Below, piece by piece: positions 1-11,964 of a stretch of DNA of 64,000 nucleotides. Source of the stretch: Crossaster papposus (Eukaryota > Echinodermata > Asteroidea > Velatida > Solasteridae); the NCBI GenBank assembly GCA_037893245.1, contig JBAIAA010000669.1, positions 1,752,287-1,816,286 on the forward strand, given 5' to 3'. How positions within the stretch are numbered: the stretch's first letter is position 1; each line of letters opens with the position of its first letter. The position numbers were made by a program, and so were the translations under genes. The notes below the pieces were generated by a model. That model did not search any database, was not told the origin of the DNA, and saw nothing but the letters and a program-made list of their open reading frames with translations.

Positions 1-3000
1 TGAAATGTATAATTTAAAAGACTGATGAAAATATAACGCAAATTGGTACTGTATAGGCGACTTTCCCGAGCCGCATACATATCCCGTACATTTATCAAGT
101 CTATTCGTCCATAATAACGAATTTTAAAACGGGGAATATGAACGTAAAGTAAACGCGCATATGCGGAAATACCACGAAAGGTATCAAAAATTGCGTCGTG
201 TAAATTCACTAAATTGGAATATTCGGTCAATTCCGTTACCTCCCTTTAAGTTTTTCTTGGGCATAAAAATAACAAAAAAGGGCAAATGTTTGCTATTAAT
301 TATCGCGAAATCTCTAGGGTTCCTCTGAGCATGCAAGACTAAAAACTATTTTTAAATTCATATTATTGCAAAACTACTGAATGTTTCTGAAAAATACAAA
401 TCTCTGAAAGGTACTGAAATCAGCACTGTGGCCGGTTGTTTTTACTTGTGTGACAAAGCTCAGGCAGGTGTTTGTAAAGACAAATTATTTTACGGTTTAA
501 ACACATACAAAAAGCAATGACTGGGTCGATGAATAGGTTTTTCTGATCCCTTTCTTTTTGTGGTACACTTACCTGACAAATTTAAGGTGATGTATACCCT
601 CCACATGACCACTATTCCTGTTAATGCATAGCTGGCATCTTCGTCTCATGTCTCTGACTGCCCGCCTTATCATCCAAATGTCACAGTGCTGATTTCAGTA
701 CCTTTCATAACTGTCTTGTTTGTTCAGTCATTCACGACATTGACGTAATTAATCTTATACCATTAATTAATTAACTCTAATTAAGCACGTTTTATAGAAG
801 TTGTTCTCTTTATAGGCTTGCATTTAGAAACTTGCTTTCCGTGATTCTATAAAGGTTTTGACAATATCGTATTTAGGCGAATTTCTGCACTGCAAAGATT
901 TGAATCATTGCGACAGTTAATGACTATGTAAATGCATAACATTTGTAATGTTGATAATAAGAATTATGTTTAGCCTGATGTATAGGTCTTGATGTATAGT
1001 TAATACTAAAATTAAAATTAAATCGTACGCGGTAGAGAATATATCATCTTGAATCAACGTAAAGCTTTTCTGGGTTTTAAATGAACGTTTGCAATTTTTC
1101 TCATTTGTTGTTGTGCATGACTTATCACCAATCCCTGAATGAGCAATATCACCTAATTAATAATCTGCTTGCAAAAACAAAATTAGATATAAAAATGTGT
1201 TTGATTGAAAAGCCACAAAAGATCACGTGGCAGTAAAAGTAGAATAAGCTAAAACAAAATTGTAAAAATTATGAATGTGTTTTACCTCAAAATAGAAATT
1301 TGGCAAATGAAGGGACTGGTTGTTTGAAAAAGTTATTCATTTGTATTTGCTGTCTTATTTTGGTTGCGGTTGGGGTTGTGTTTGAATGGCAGTTAATGAT
1401 TATTAGTCAAAAGTGTTTAAAGTTATGATTCGATTGAAATGCAAAGTACGTTCTCAAGAACAATTGCTTGGTGTATTTTGTCTGTGGTGTAGCACAGACA
1501 GTATATGGAGTGAAACAAATGTCATATATAAATGTCCTAACAATGTTTTAGCAGTCTGAAAATGTTTCGCAATAGTCTTCAATTTTGTACATTGATTTAG
1601 CAAATTTAAAAGTTAGGTTTGGCAAGACTGTAGTTTGGTATGTGGTGTACTTTCCGTAGTTCGTTTTTTTTTCTGCTTAGTATAGTACTTCCAAAATTCG
1701 TAATTCTAAAACAATCAATGTGACTGTTTTGTTAGCCACAGAAGATATATTGTTTTGAAATAACGTAGATCCTTTTATGTTTTAAGTAAACATTTGTGAT
1801 TTGCCAAATTTGTTGTTGAAGTTTTAAAATTCATTTAAAACAGCGATGTTAATAAGTGTTAAGCTTAAAAGTGTATTCATATTGCATGTAAAAAAACCCA
1901 CATTTTTATTAAAGCCGTGTTCTCATTGGATTTTTCTTTTCAAAAATTAAGATTGATGTTATTAGACTGCATTGATGTAATGAAAACATTTCTATCACTA
2001 TTTGGTTAATGTTGGCTGCAGATAAAGCTTTGAAAAGGCATTTTTAAATTCAAAATTTCATGTCTTTGTAATTTAAATGTTGTTATATTATGGTGTCATA
2101 ATAACGTTTTAATCCTCGATCAATGTTGAACCTATTTAATAATATCGCTGGCAAAATTGAAATTAGATGTCGAATTGGTTTAATCAGAAAGTTGCAATTT
2201 GTATTGTTGATGTAAAGTGGCAGTTAATGATTATGTAGCTCGTAATATTTGTCAAAATTACGACGATGTTCAAAGGTATTGTATATTTATATTTGCGGTG
2301 GTAGCTCATACAAAAAGTGATGATTTACAAAAAAATATATATAATTCATAATATATAAATGCACGTTTTAGAGTCTGAAAATTGTTCGTACAAGGCACTG
2401 TTGTATTGTGCAAAGGCGTTCGACCAGCATAGTGAAGCCTAGCCGCGTCACGTGTTGTTGCTGTAAGTGTGTGTGAATACCAGTGCACACAATTCGCTGT
2501 GTGCCCGGCCGGCAGAAGTGCATTATGCGCGTATGCCCTTATGCGCGAACGCGTATCACCAACAAATTCCTAGCAAAATGGCATACATGCAGAAATGAAG
2601 TTCGTACGATTTATGATACGTGTGAGATAACAACGGGTTCATACTAAGTTTGGGGAACATTAGAGCCTTTCAATGCAATTTTAAGTTGATGGATTAAGTG
2701 ATGTTCACGTCAGAACGCTCATATGCCCTTCTGCCGGGCACCCAACGCACCTACTGCGCTTCCGTTTTCGTCATACACTATCGTCGAACGCCTTAATAAC
2801 CACGGCTACTATAGAAAATTGTTTGCACTATTGTCTTGCATTTGTACATTGCTTTCGCGATTTTAAAAAGTCAAGTTTAGCAAGAATTTGGCACTGGTCA
2901 ATATACATGTATCACCAATTGTTCGGAAAATAATAAATGTGACCTTTTTAGATACAGAAAACCAACGTATATCTTGCCACGCTTTAGGCGACCATTTGTG

Positions 3001-3830
3001 ATTTAATTTACTCACAATAACATTGGTGTTATAACGTGTATTAAGTGTTGCATGTAAAAATTAATATTAGTTATTAAGTAAAGAAATGTCCGTTGTAAAT
3101 ACCGTGATAGGTATAACGAATGGAATTTGAATAGAATGTCAATGGAATGTTGTTTGATAAAATGCAGTTGTAAACGAGTAGTAATATTTGAATCATATTC
3201 AGGTTTGCAAACTGCATAGATATTGGTGTATAACACATGATTGACAACTGTATTCTCCGCAATGCCACGGCCAACTGGTATGCTCGTGCTAATCTATGCA
3301 CATAACTATTCCACAGTATACTGAGAATTCAATGTGTAAACTTTTCTGATTACTAAGCTGACTGTTGTGGTCAGGAATGAAGACATGTTGAACTAGAACA
3401 TTTCAATGGAATGTTGTTTGATTAATGTGTTTCAAGCAAACAGTAGAATTGGATTCGTATTTAGTCTGCAAACATTGTAAACATTTGGTGTAAGACATGC
3501 ATGATTGATTTGGCTGATATCGCATTTGTTTGTACAACGGATGGCCGACTGGTCTGCTCATGCCAATCCTAAGTTAACAAAACCACCCCAGAGTACTGAC
3601 AATGTAAGCTAATTTGTGCTGCTGCTGGGAACAGGTTTTGTTAAATTTGCTTTGTATTATTATGACAGCTGTGACCAGGAATAAAGACCAGGAATGGGAA
3701 AATAAAGATATAGAAACAAAATCTTGGATTGTTTTCGTCGTTCATTTTCTGCAGAGTTGTAATCAAGTCATTAACACGAGTGATCACATGTCCGGCCCAT
3801 GTTGATAACATGCTCGTGACCCTTCCCCTC
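1..3830. repeat. 3' flank of a tandem-duplicated FReD locus, copy A
   Basis: This AT-rich stretch has no credible gene. It matches 14568-17935 in long blocks: the opening (about 1-345) matches about 14568-14915, about 1360-2420 matches about 16020-17000, and about 2930-3350 matches about 17370-17800. Copy B lies 150 bp downstream of the FReD stop codon, so copy A probably follows another FReD gene just outside the window. Blocks near 770-1030 and 1140-1300 appear in swapped order in copy B (15490-15740 and 15340-15470), so the copies were rearranged after duplication. Short reading frames here are not conserved between the copies. Part of the block could be a long 3' untranslated region or a non-coding transcript. 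Confidence 0.75.
406..706. mobile_element. Non-autonomous TIR element inside copy A
   Basis: A perfect 25-bp inverted repeat (406-430 against 682-706, beginning GAAAGGTACTGAAATC) bounds about 300 bp of non-coding DNA. The region is missing from the paralogous flank near 14915, which fits an insertion after the duplication. No target-site duplication is evident and no superfamily can be assigned. Confidence 0.65.
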
Positions 3831-3961
3831 CCTGTGCCCCAACTTAGAATTTGCAAAATTTCAACCAACATGAATTCTTATTGTTAAAACGCATCAAGTT
3901 ACCCCTCCAGTAAATTTGTCCTAAATGAGAAAGTGTCCACCCTTCCTCGAAACTCGGATCT

Positions 3962-4107
3962 CAGGCCATGTTCGAAATGTTGGCTTTGACTGTGACCTTG
4001 GCCGTTGCTATGCTGTTGCCAAGGGTGGACAATACTTTTAATGCACATATCAACAAAATAACAACGGCCGAAGTCACAGCAAGGCCAGCATATCGGACAT
4101 GGCCTCG
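3962..4107. repeat. Foldback (imperfect palindrome)
   Basis: The arms start AGGCCATGTTCGAAATGTTGG on the left and end in its near-complement on the right (about 3962-4007 against 4063-4107). The 83-codon reading frame across this stretch is a by-product of the palindrome and shows no protein-family features. Confidence 0.6.
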
Positions 4108-4444
4108 GTTACGCCGCAGACCGTTAGATCGTGCCAGGATTTTTCACGAGGAACGCCACCAAGAGTTAGCTAACCCCCTCGCGCTTTATTTGCATGCATT
4201 TGCATGCAAAGTTCGCTAACCAGAATATAAAGAAATCAGTATACATCGAATTGAAACACTATCAATTTAATCTATTTTGCTTTGGATATCGGTGGCACAT
4301 AACTTATATTGCTTGGCCCACCAGTTATTGGGATGCAGGATGTTACGACGGTGCCTTAAAGACATAACCTAATTGTTAGGAGGAGGCTGACCTTGTTTAA
4401 CGCTTGAGGCCTTTGTTTTCTTGTTGCCACAGAAACACGTAAAT

Positions 4445-4600
4445 ACACTTGTCGGCTGTGTGAGCTTAAGCTACTCTTGGCCACCTTCAAAATTAGTCGA
4501 TTACTTCAAAGAACAAAAGCAGGAATTCATAGAGGGGTACATTTAAAGTTGTGGTATGAAGATGCGAAATAATTATTGAAATGTATTCAAACCTGGCCGG
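4445..4600 (+). pseudogene. Gutted PAN-FReD gene relic
   Basis: Two short pieces of the intact FReD gene at 13329-14417 are joined directly. Positions 4445-4520 resemble 13513-13585, the PAN region reading about LVGCVSL..SWP...VDYFK. Positions 4545-4595 resemble 14385-14435, the last codons and the start of the 3' flank. Nearly the whole fibrinogen domain between them is gone. The relic supports repeated duplication and decay of this lectin-like gene in the locus. It is too short to encode anything. Confidence 0.6.
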
Positions 4601-5279
4601 TATGTATTTGTTTCCGCCTTCAAATCTTGATATTGCTGGCATGATGGCATCATATGAAAATCAATGAAAGGAATTGACTACTCGCTCAAAAAGAGCAGTA
4701 TACAAATTGAATAGTAATTGCTGTAGTAATTATGCACAAATCACCGGCTAATGAAACATTGATTCTATAATCGCCACCGGTATGTAAAACAGTGATACCA
4801 AGCTTGGAAAAATAAAGAATGAAATAGTTCTATATACCATTTTCAACAGAAGATTCTTTCTTCCTGGAGTGCACAAAGAGCCTGTGTACATGTCAATACC
4901 GCAAATGGAGGGCTTTTATGTAAGTACACACTCACATACTGAGGACACCTTGCAAACCGAGCGCGTCCTCGGTATGAAATAATGTAAACAATGGGACTTT
5001 CGTGGCCATTTTTGACTGTTTTGGTTAAATATCAAAGCGTTTGGGAGGAGTCCTCGGTTCACGCATAAGACCTGACGTGGGGGGGTGTGCACATTTTTTA
5101 CCCCGTCCAAAAAAACACCAAACAGTATTACCCTGAATGGCATAGCGCCCTCCGTTGGTTTCGATGAGTGGCACGTGTGACAACGAAGTAAATATCTCTA
5201 GTCTAGACAGGTCTTAACTAGTATTATAACATTGTTTTGGACTGTAGTGTAGTGAGTGTAGTGAGGCATATTGTAGTTT

Positions 5280-5890
5280 ATGCGAAGACGTGGTCATCTG
5301 CAGCTGGCTAGGTGTACCATGGAGCTGGAATATATTCGTGCAAATAGACGGTAAGTAGAGCGATTGTATTTGGAAGCTTGCATGTTACTCGCTATGAATG
5401 TAGCTCACTATATGACATTGACATACTAATTTACGTTTTAATGTAATTTGTAGTCATGGCCTCTCTCACTCTAGTCTTTAGGATGATGTGGGAAGTGAAT
5501 ATGCCTAATTTCAGAATAATATAGAAGTTAGAACCGAATTAAACTGCTTTATTTTGCTAAACCAAGCATGACATGAGTTGTTGAGCACCGTGCGAACAAG
5601 AAATAGTTAATTGTAGTTATTTTATAAATAATAAAGCAAATAAGTAGCCACATAATTATTAATATTTACTTGTATTATCAGTTTGATGGTATATTGTTGT
5701 TGTATTGTTGTCTTGTTACAGCTAGCTAGTCTAGGTGTGGCTGACAGAACTACCATAACAAACATGAAACGGAGTAGTCGTCTTGATGGAACCTTGAAAA
5801 ATCACCAGCATCATGAAGGGGAGAATGTAATCGCACTGTGGCCTCCAGATTCATCATGGTATCCTGCCGTAATAATGTCCTTCACCAAAG
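5280..5890 (+). CDS. 5' exons of the recombinase-like gene, Tudor-like segment (tentative)
   Basis: An ATG at 5280 opens 71 nt of coding sequence (MRRRGHLQLARC...) ending at a strong donor, GTAAGT at 5351. A second exon, about 5748-5890, ends at a donor GTAAGT at 5891. If the acceptor is the AG at 5746-5747, the phases agree (2 then 1). If the stronger acceptor at 5720-5721 is used instead, the exon must start in phase 0 and exon 1 does not fit. The second exon reads GENVIALWPPDSSWYPAVI, which resembles the aromatic strand pattern of Tudor/SGF29-type chromatin readers; this is weak pattern recognition only. I infer that these exons belong to the gene at 7089-11567 from order and strand, and a connecting exon is missing because the phases do not join directly. 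Confidence 0.35.
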
Positions 5891-5954
5891 GTAAGTGCGG
5901 AGCCCCTAAAGGGACATATGACGAATACAAATGGAATGCCCTCAACAAATTTTG

Positions 5955-6045
5955 GGTTCACGGTACCCTTGCGTCAAGACCGTGCTGTGAAACAAATCTC
6001 GTGATAATCAAGGAAGCCCTCAATAAGCCCGTTTTCGGAGTATTG
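5955..6045 (+). repeat. Half copy of a hairpin element
   Basis: This matches the right half of the hairpin at 38817-38912: it shares the segment running from CTGTGAA through GTGATAATCAAGG to CAATAAGCCCGTTTTCGG. The left arm is absent here. It lies just downstream of the donor at 5891, so it is probably intronic. Confidence 0.5.
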
Positions 6046-6184
6046 ATGATTGATGAACTGCATGCATAGATGGATGGCGTGCCCAAAACAAATGAACAAC
6101 TCGGTCTTGGAGCAAGACTAGCCGACTACTTGCCTAATGCTGACACAACGTCATATTTACTTAACCGATTTCTAACAATTGCAC

Positions 6185-6514
6185 AAAATGATTTCGAGCG
6201 CACAAAATTATTTCAAGCGCACACAAAATAAAGTATTTCAAGCTCACGAAAATATTTTTTTAGAGCGCACGAAATGATTTCGTGGGCACGAAATGATTTC
6301 GTGGGCACGAAATACAAAACTAAATTTATTTTGTCACGGTGATTACTATTCGTCATATGTCCCATTAGGGGTTCCGTAGGTAAGACATGTAATCCATATG
6401 TAGATTCCCATTTGTCACACATAACTTAAGACAGCTGTATATCCTCTTACATCCCCCCATGCCATGTACCACATGTAAATAAACAATGCCATTACCCACC
6501 CCCCCCCCCCCCCC
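6185..6514. repeat. Short palindromic tandem repeats and a C-run
   Basis: Positions 6185-6320 repeat a roughly 20-bp unit with the core CACGAAATGATTTCGTGGG, itself nearly palindromic. Positions 6490-6514 are an almost pure C-tract. An (ATT)n run lies at about 6775-6795. I see no gene between 5891 and 7089. Confidence 0.6.
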
Positions 6515-7088
6515 TTCCGAACCAAAAACCAATATATATGATCTGTAAACAACAAATACTTTTCCCCATTCCTCTCCCACTACTCCCAATTGCATGCAAT
6601 CCCTTTAAAGTTTAATTAGTTGAATTTGTGGCTTTCTTATCAAGAAAGTACTGCGTCCGGTACACTGATGGTATGACACGCTGCCTATTTGAGCACCATG
6701 TGAGAAAATTACAATAGGATGCATTAATTAACAACAGACAGGTTAGGAAGAATACAAATGAAATTTGTAATAATTATTATTATTATTATTATTAATATGA
6801 ACAACGCCGGTATGGTACGCTGACTACAATTATTTAATTAGTGAACTGCTCAGTCTTAGAAGTCATATAATGAATGCACATGACACAAATTCTCATATGA
6901 ATTACATATATTTTTATGAAGAGAATAACTACCGGTATGTCGTCAGTTAAGTTGCACATCAAGGGCGAATGTGGGGTGGGGTGGTTGCTTGTGATGGTGT
7001 TAAAATGGATAGTATATTTTATAGATAACCCAAAGAAATTGTTATTTGTTTAAAATTAAATGTGATTTTGATTTGATTTCTATGCCAG

Positions 7089-7240
7089 GTGGCCCATCCA
7101 CTGTTCTCGAGTCCGCACTTAAATGGTTCGGACAGTCCACAAAGCAGTTCCAGTGGGGATGATGGCCCACAAGCTGATTCTGGTACAGGACCTGCCGTTT
7201 GTCCTCCTCCATATGAAGCCTCAAGTGCCGAGTCACAGAG
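7089..7240 (+). CDS. Ser/Pro-rich exon of the recombinase-like gene, interrupted by a retroelement
   Basis: A clear acceptor (pyrimidine-rich tract then TATGCCAG, ending at 7088) is followed by about 50 open codons rich in Ser, Pro and Gly, with SDSPQSSSSGDDG and a PPPYEA motif. The frame then runs without a stop into reverse-transcriptase sequence, so the exon is joined to a 5'-truncated retroelement. The likely continuation of the host exon is at about 9004, beyond the element. Low-complexity linkers like this are common ahead of DNA-binding domains, but no function can be assigned. Confidence 0.45.
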
Positions 7241-8708
7241 ATCATCAACCAATGGAATTAGTGTTAAAATGATTAAAATTGCTTCACCTTATATCATTAA
7301 ATCTTTAACTCATATTGTTAACCTGTCTATAAGATGTGAGCGATACCCTAAAGATTGGAAACATGCTTTAGTAACACCAATTCACAAGGGAGGAGATAAA
7401 TGTAGTACAGGTAACTATCGTCCAATTTCTATACTGCCAATTATCTCTAAGATTTTAGAAAGATGGGTGCACTCATCGGTATATAGATATCTTGATGAAA
7501 ACAATCTGATTCCTAGTTGCCAGTCGGGATTTAGACCCCTGCACTCAACTGAAAGCACCCTACATGACTTAACAAACAAGTGTTTTGCGGCCATGGAGAA
7601 TGGACAAGTTACAGGCAGTGTGTTTATAGACCTCAGTAAAGCATTTGATTGTGTTGATCATGAAATCTTACTAAAGAAACTAGAAAGGATGAACATGTCA
7701 TCTTCTGTAATAAATTGGTTTAAGTCGTACCTAAGTGAACGTAGTCAGTCTGTGAATATTGGCGGCACCATATCAAAGGTCCTGTCCGTAAACACTGGTG
7801 TTCCACAGGGGTCGATACTAGGTCCACTTTTATTCATTGTTTATACTAGTGACCTTCCATTTTGTATTGCCCCAAACTGCAACTTATTTATGTATGCAGA
7901 TGACTCCACATTAACGTGTAGCTCCTCCAACATTAATATAATAGAAAGTAGCTTAAATACAGCTCTTACTAGTTTTCACAACTGGTGCGGAAGAAACAAG
8001 CTAGCTTTAAATGCCACCAAAACCAAATGCATGCTTATTGGTACTAGGCAAAAAATATCTAATGTTAATTTAAATGTATGCATTGCTGGTAGTCGTATTG
8101 AAAATGTGAAGTCTTATAAATGTTTGGGTGTAATTATTGATGAAGCATTAAGTTGGGGCCCACATGTCGAATACGTAAGAAAAAATGTGGTGTCTAAATT
8201 AGGTATACTAAGAAGAATCCGTGATTGTATTCCTCAGCACAGCTTGCACACACTATTTGTAAGTCTAGTTATGCCAACATTAGAGTATTGTTGTACTGTG
8301 TGGGGAGGAAGGTACATATCTCACGATAATATGTTAAACAAATGTCTCAAAAGAGCCGCGCGGATAATCCTTAAATGTACCTTCCTCACCCCTTCAGAGG
8401 ATATGTTTGCTCGTCTTAATTGGGCCCCTTTTTCAAAAAGAGTCAAGTCAAAAAAGGCTATTCTTGTTTTCAAAAGTATCAACAAAATGACTCCTTTGTA
8501 CATGACAAATATTTTCAAACCACTTACAGTAATTCGCGAAACAAGGCAATCAACCCACACGGCACTGAAAGTTCCTTTCGCCAAAAAAGAATGCTACGCC
8601 ACAAGTTTCGCTGTGAGTGGTGCAAATATTTGGAATAATCTGCCCGAACAATTGCGAACATTGGACTCATTAAGCACATTTAAATCAGAGCTCCGACATG
8701 CCATCTGA
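7240..8708 (+). CDS. Reverse transcriptase of the non-LTR element, truncated but open
   Basis: The frame is open from the host exon start at 7089 to TGA at 8706-8708. Retroelement similarity starts near 7240-7256. Visible motifs, numbered from 7089, are WKHALVTPIHKGG and NYRPIS (about 90-114), motif A FIDLSKAFDCVDH (about 179-191), motif B GVPQGSILGPLLF (about 237-249), the catalytic YADD (about 269-272), LALNATKTKCM and YKCLGVIIDE. The C-terminus has the usual WNNLPEQLR tail. The enzyme would copy element RNA at a nicked target, but without the endonuclease half this copy cannot retrotranspose by itself. The catalytic aspartates are intact and there are no internal stops, so it is probably young. 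Confidence 0.88.
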
Positions 8709-9003
8709 GTGTTAGATATTATGCCAATTGCGCTGATCTACGGAGTTAGAACTTGGTTGCCACTATAATGTGGAGCCGGATAGGAATTTCCCCTTCTTAT
8801 TTTTCACCTAAAAGGTTTTTTTATTTGGCGGGTTTTCGCCTATCTCGTAAATCAGAATTAGTATTAATGTTTAGAATTCCTGTAATATCCTTGTATTTAT
8901 AATATGTACTGTTATTTTATTTGATGATGTATGCAGGGCCCCAATGAAAACCAGTTTTAAACTGTTTGGGCACACCCTGGGTAAAGAAATGGAATAAATA
9001 AAT
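7240..9003 (+). mobile_element. 5'-truncated non-LTR retrotransposon (CR1/L2/Rex-like)
   Basis: The insert begins within the reverse transcriptase, with no endonuclease domain, and ends in a short A-rich tail built on AATA units (about 8985-9003), as expected of CR1/L2-type elements that prime on a 3' microsatellite. The untranslated 3' region runs from 8709 to the tail. No clear target-site duplication was found, which is common in this group. It splits the exon beginning at 7089 from the coding sequence that resumes at 9004. Confidence 0.85.
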
Positions 9004-11567
9004 AAGGCTACTGAGACCTGTCACATAACAGTCATGGAGACCAGCAATGAAAGTGGGCACAGGAAATGGGACAAGAAACACTTCTGCTTTTACTGTGAAG
9101 TACCTCAATCTAAGTTGCCCCGTCATCTCCAGTCATGTCACAAGGAAGAGAGCGAAGTTGTAGAGATTGCATCTGAGACCAACCCAAGTGCCCGTAAGAT
9201 ACTTCTGTGGAAAATCCGCAATGTTGGTAATCATAATTGCCAAGTCCTTCGGGAAGGCCGGGGTGCACTTATTGTAGGATATAGGCCTAATCATAAGGTA
9301 GCTCCACATGCATACGGACCGTGCATATATTGTTATGGCTATTATGTGCAAAGTGATCTCTGGCGTCACCAGTGCCCACTGAAACCTGCGCTCCCTGCAC
9401 ACTCGCATGGTAGCAGTACCACGACTCCTCTGCGTAGACGTGTTGCTTACAAGAGTGATTTGTTAAAGCCTCCACCTGTCGATGTGTCTTTCCAGTTGAA
9501 CCAGGTTCTTATTCCGATGAAGAGAGATGAGGTGACTCTGCTGGCCAAGAATGGCACTTTGATTGTGGAAGTAGCCAAGCGGGAATACGTGAAACTCGGG
9601 CACGATGTAGATCAACATGGCTACATCCGAAACAAGATACGGGAATTGGGTCGTCTTGTCATACAACTCCGCAAGAATACACACCAGCCAAATGCATCAC
9701 TTGAATTATTTGTGCACCCCCACTACGCGTGAATGATATCATCAAGGCTGTTCATGATGTAGCTGGCTTCAATGAAGACAAGCAGTTGTATGATGTCCCG
9801 TCTCTAGCCTTAAAGATTGGACATTTCATCAAGAAGTGTGCACTCGTACTTAAGGGAAATGCTCTAGAGTCTGGCCAAAAGCAAAAAGCGCAACACGCTG
9901 AAGAATTTCTGCAGTTGTGCGAACTGACCTGGCGAGATCGTGTATCCACCCATGCACACAGAACACTGTACCAAGAAAAGCGCAACAAACCTAAAATTCT
10001 GCCGACAAATGCTGATGTTGTGAAAATGTCGGCGTTCCTCCATGAAGCTGGCAACAGGGAAGTGGAACTTGTCCAGGATGCTCGGGGCGAACAAATTGGA
10101 CCAGCTTGGAAGAGATTGAATGAAGTCGCACTGTGCCACCTTATTATGTTCAACCGCAGAAGGCAAGGGGATGTATCAAAGATGAAACTAGAAGACTTTC
10201 AGAAGCACACAACAGCTAGTGTCAACGGGGAATGCCTGCTGACTGATCTTGAACGGCATCTGTGCAAGATGTTCAGAGTTGTCGAAATAGTTGGCAAGAG
10301 GGGTCGAACTGTTCCTGTGCTTCTCAGCAATGAGGTGGTGGCGTGATTGAGTGCTCTGATTGCAAATAGAAATGAAGCTGGAGTCGCCCACGACAACACC
10401 TACTTGTTTGCACGATGTTCTTATGGAGGTACAGGTCATACAGGGTGTATCAGAAAAAATGATACTCACCCTGTATAAGAGGATGTGACTGTATAAGAGT
10501 GTACGCAGACATGGCGGGCCTTGACAATGCTGCCAGCATCCGGTCTACAAAACTTCGTAAGCACGTGGCAACCGCTTCGCAAATTCTTGCCTTGAAGGAA
10601 CATCAACTTGAAACACTTGCAAACTTCATGGGTCATGATTTGCGTGTCCATCGTGAATACTACCAGTTGCCAGATACTGTGCAGAGGGTCACCAAACTTT
10701 CTCGACTTTTTCTCAGCTTGGAGAGGGGAAACTTGCCTTCCCAGCAGGGCAAATCCCTGGATGAACTGCATGTCACTGGTGGTAAGGACACAGTCGTTTT
10801 AAATTATTTACTCAACAGCAAAAGAAAGACATTAATGATTGCTTTTGTTGAAAAATACTTGATCAGTAATTACTATTCACTAATACATCTTCATCAACAG
10901 CGAAAGAAATGCAAGAAATAACATTTTGTTATCAGTTCACAATATATGATAACAAATGGTATACGTGTTTTTGTGCATTTATTTTGCTATTGCTCCTGCA
11001 TTACATCAGCTCCAGCAGAGATTGACCAACTGTCAGGTATGTGTGCATTAATCTAACAAAAACTGCTCTTTGTGACTTGCAGAAGGCTTCACTAGTGACG
11101 AGGACAGCGATGATAGCAGTGACAATTCCTGTGATGTGCCCAGTGAAAACAGTAAGTTTAGGCTTTTATGTGTCTGTATTTTAAGTCGGGCTGTCTTTAA
11201 AAAAACAATTGTCTGTCTGTCCATTTGTTTGTTCATCTGGCTATCGGGCTGTCTGAATTAAAAGTGCCTAAATATCTGTGTTTTATATCGACTTGTTTCC
11301 TATTTGACATTAGGTACTCGACAGGCTCCTATTAGTGTTCCATCTGGAAGTCTGGCATCTCTGAACAACTCGAGACGAGTGAAACGTCGTCCCTGGACTG
11401 CCGAGGAGAAGGGAGACGTTACGAAGGGTTTGCAGAAATTCTTTCTGCTGAAGAAGCTACCTGGCAAACGAGACATCAAAACATCCTGTCCTGTGGCACT
11501 GCAGACACGAAGCTGGAGGAACATCAAAGACTTTTGTCGGAACAAAATGAAGCTTCATCAAAGCTAA
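9004..11567 (+). pseudogene. Zinc-finger / tyrosine-recombinase-like / Myb-like gene (Crypton-type), disrupted
   Basis: Exons as read: 9004-10781, 11083-11151 and 11314-11567, with good GT-AG junctions and matching phases. Order of parts: a C2H2-like finger CFYC...HLQSCH (about 9080-9138), a second CIYC...HQC finger (about 9328-9375), a helical segment, then a tyrosine-recombinase-like core. The core shows a first Arg cluster FNRRRQGDVSKM (10155-10163), a Lys turn VGKRGRTVPV (about 10288-10317), LRKH (10553-10564), GHD (10631-10639) and a Tyr pair REYY (10658-10663). The next exon is acidic (DEDSDDSSDNS) and the last is Myb/SANT-like (KRRPWTAEEK ... RSWRNIKDF). Lesions: a frameshift near 9731, a TGA at 10344-10346, and a 33-bp insertion at 10441-10473. 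Similar unnamed proteins occur in fish, cnidarians and echinoderms (from memory). Either a decayed Crypton-like transposon or a degenerating domesticated gene fits. Confidence 0.7.
10441..10473. mobile_element. 33-bp palindromic micro-insertion with TA duplication
   Basis: The body starts CAGGGTGTATCA and ends TGATACTCACCCTG, with a 7-nt centre GAAAAAA, and is flanked by TA on both sides (10439-10440 and 10474-10475). Removing the body plus one TA (35 bp) restores a single reading frame across this part of the recombinase-like gene. The TA target and CAGGGTG end suggest a Tc1/mariner-type miniature element reduced to its two termini. Confidence 0.6.
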
Positions 11568-11964
11568 GCAGGGTGTTTTGTCAGTTCACATACATGTACG
11601 GATGCGTCAGAGTACTTGACTATTTACAATTTGCAATCGCAATGATGACTTTAGTGTAATTCACACACACTCAAGTGTCCTCCATTGGATAGAATGACAA
11701 GTATGCCCTCAGTGTGGTAGTGTCTACATGTATGCGTGTGTTGACAAATGTAAATTTTCTGAAATTTTGGGACTCGTCAGAAGACATCCTTGCACTCACT
11801 ATAGAAGATCCTCTTGAAATCCTCTGTATTTCGTTGATTCTCATTGTGAATGTATCTGATGGTTGATCTACCTGCAGAGCTACGGACAAAGCCAGTGCTG
11901 CTTTGAGGAAACACAGCACCAATAAAAAGATAACTTCTCGGATTAGATCGACAGTCGATTGTAG

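Noticed and set aside
3968-4219. 83-codon frame with a hydrophobic start resembling a signal peptide
   Set aside because: It spans a foldback palindrome and has no family features.
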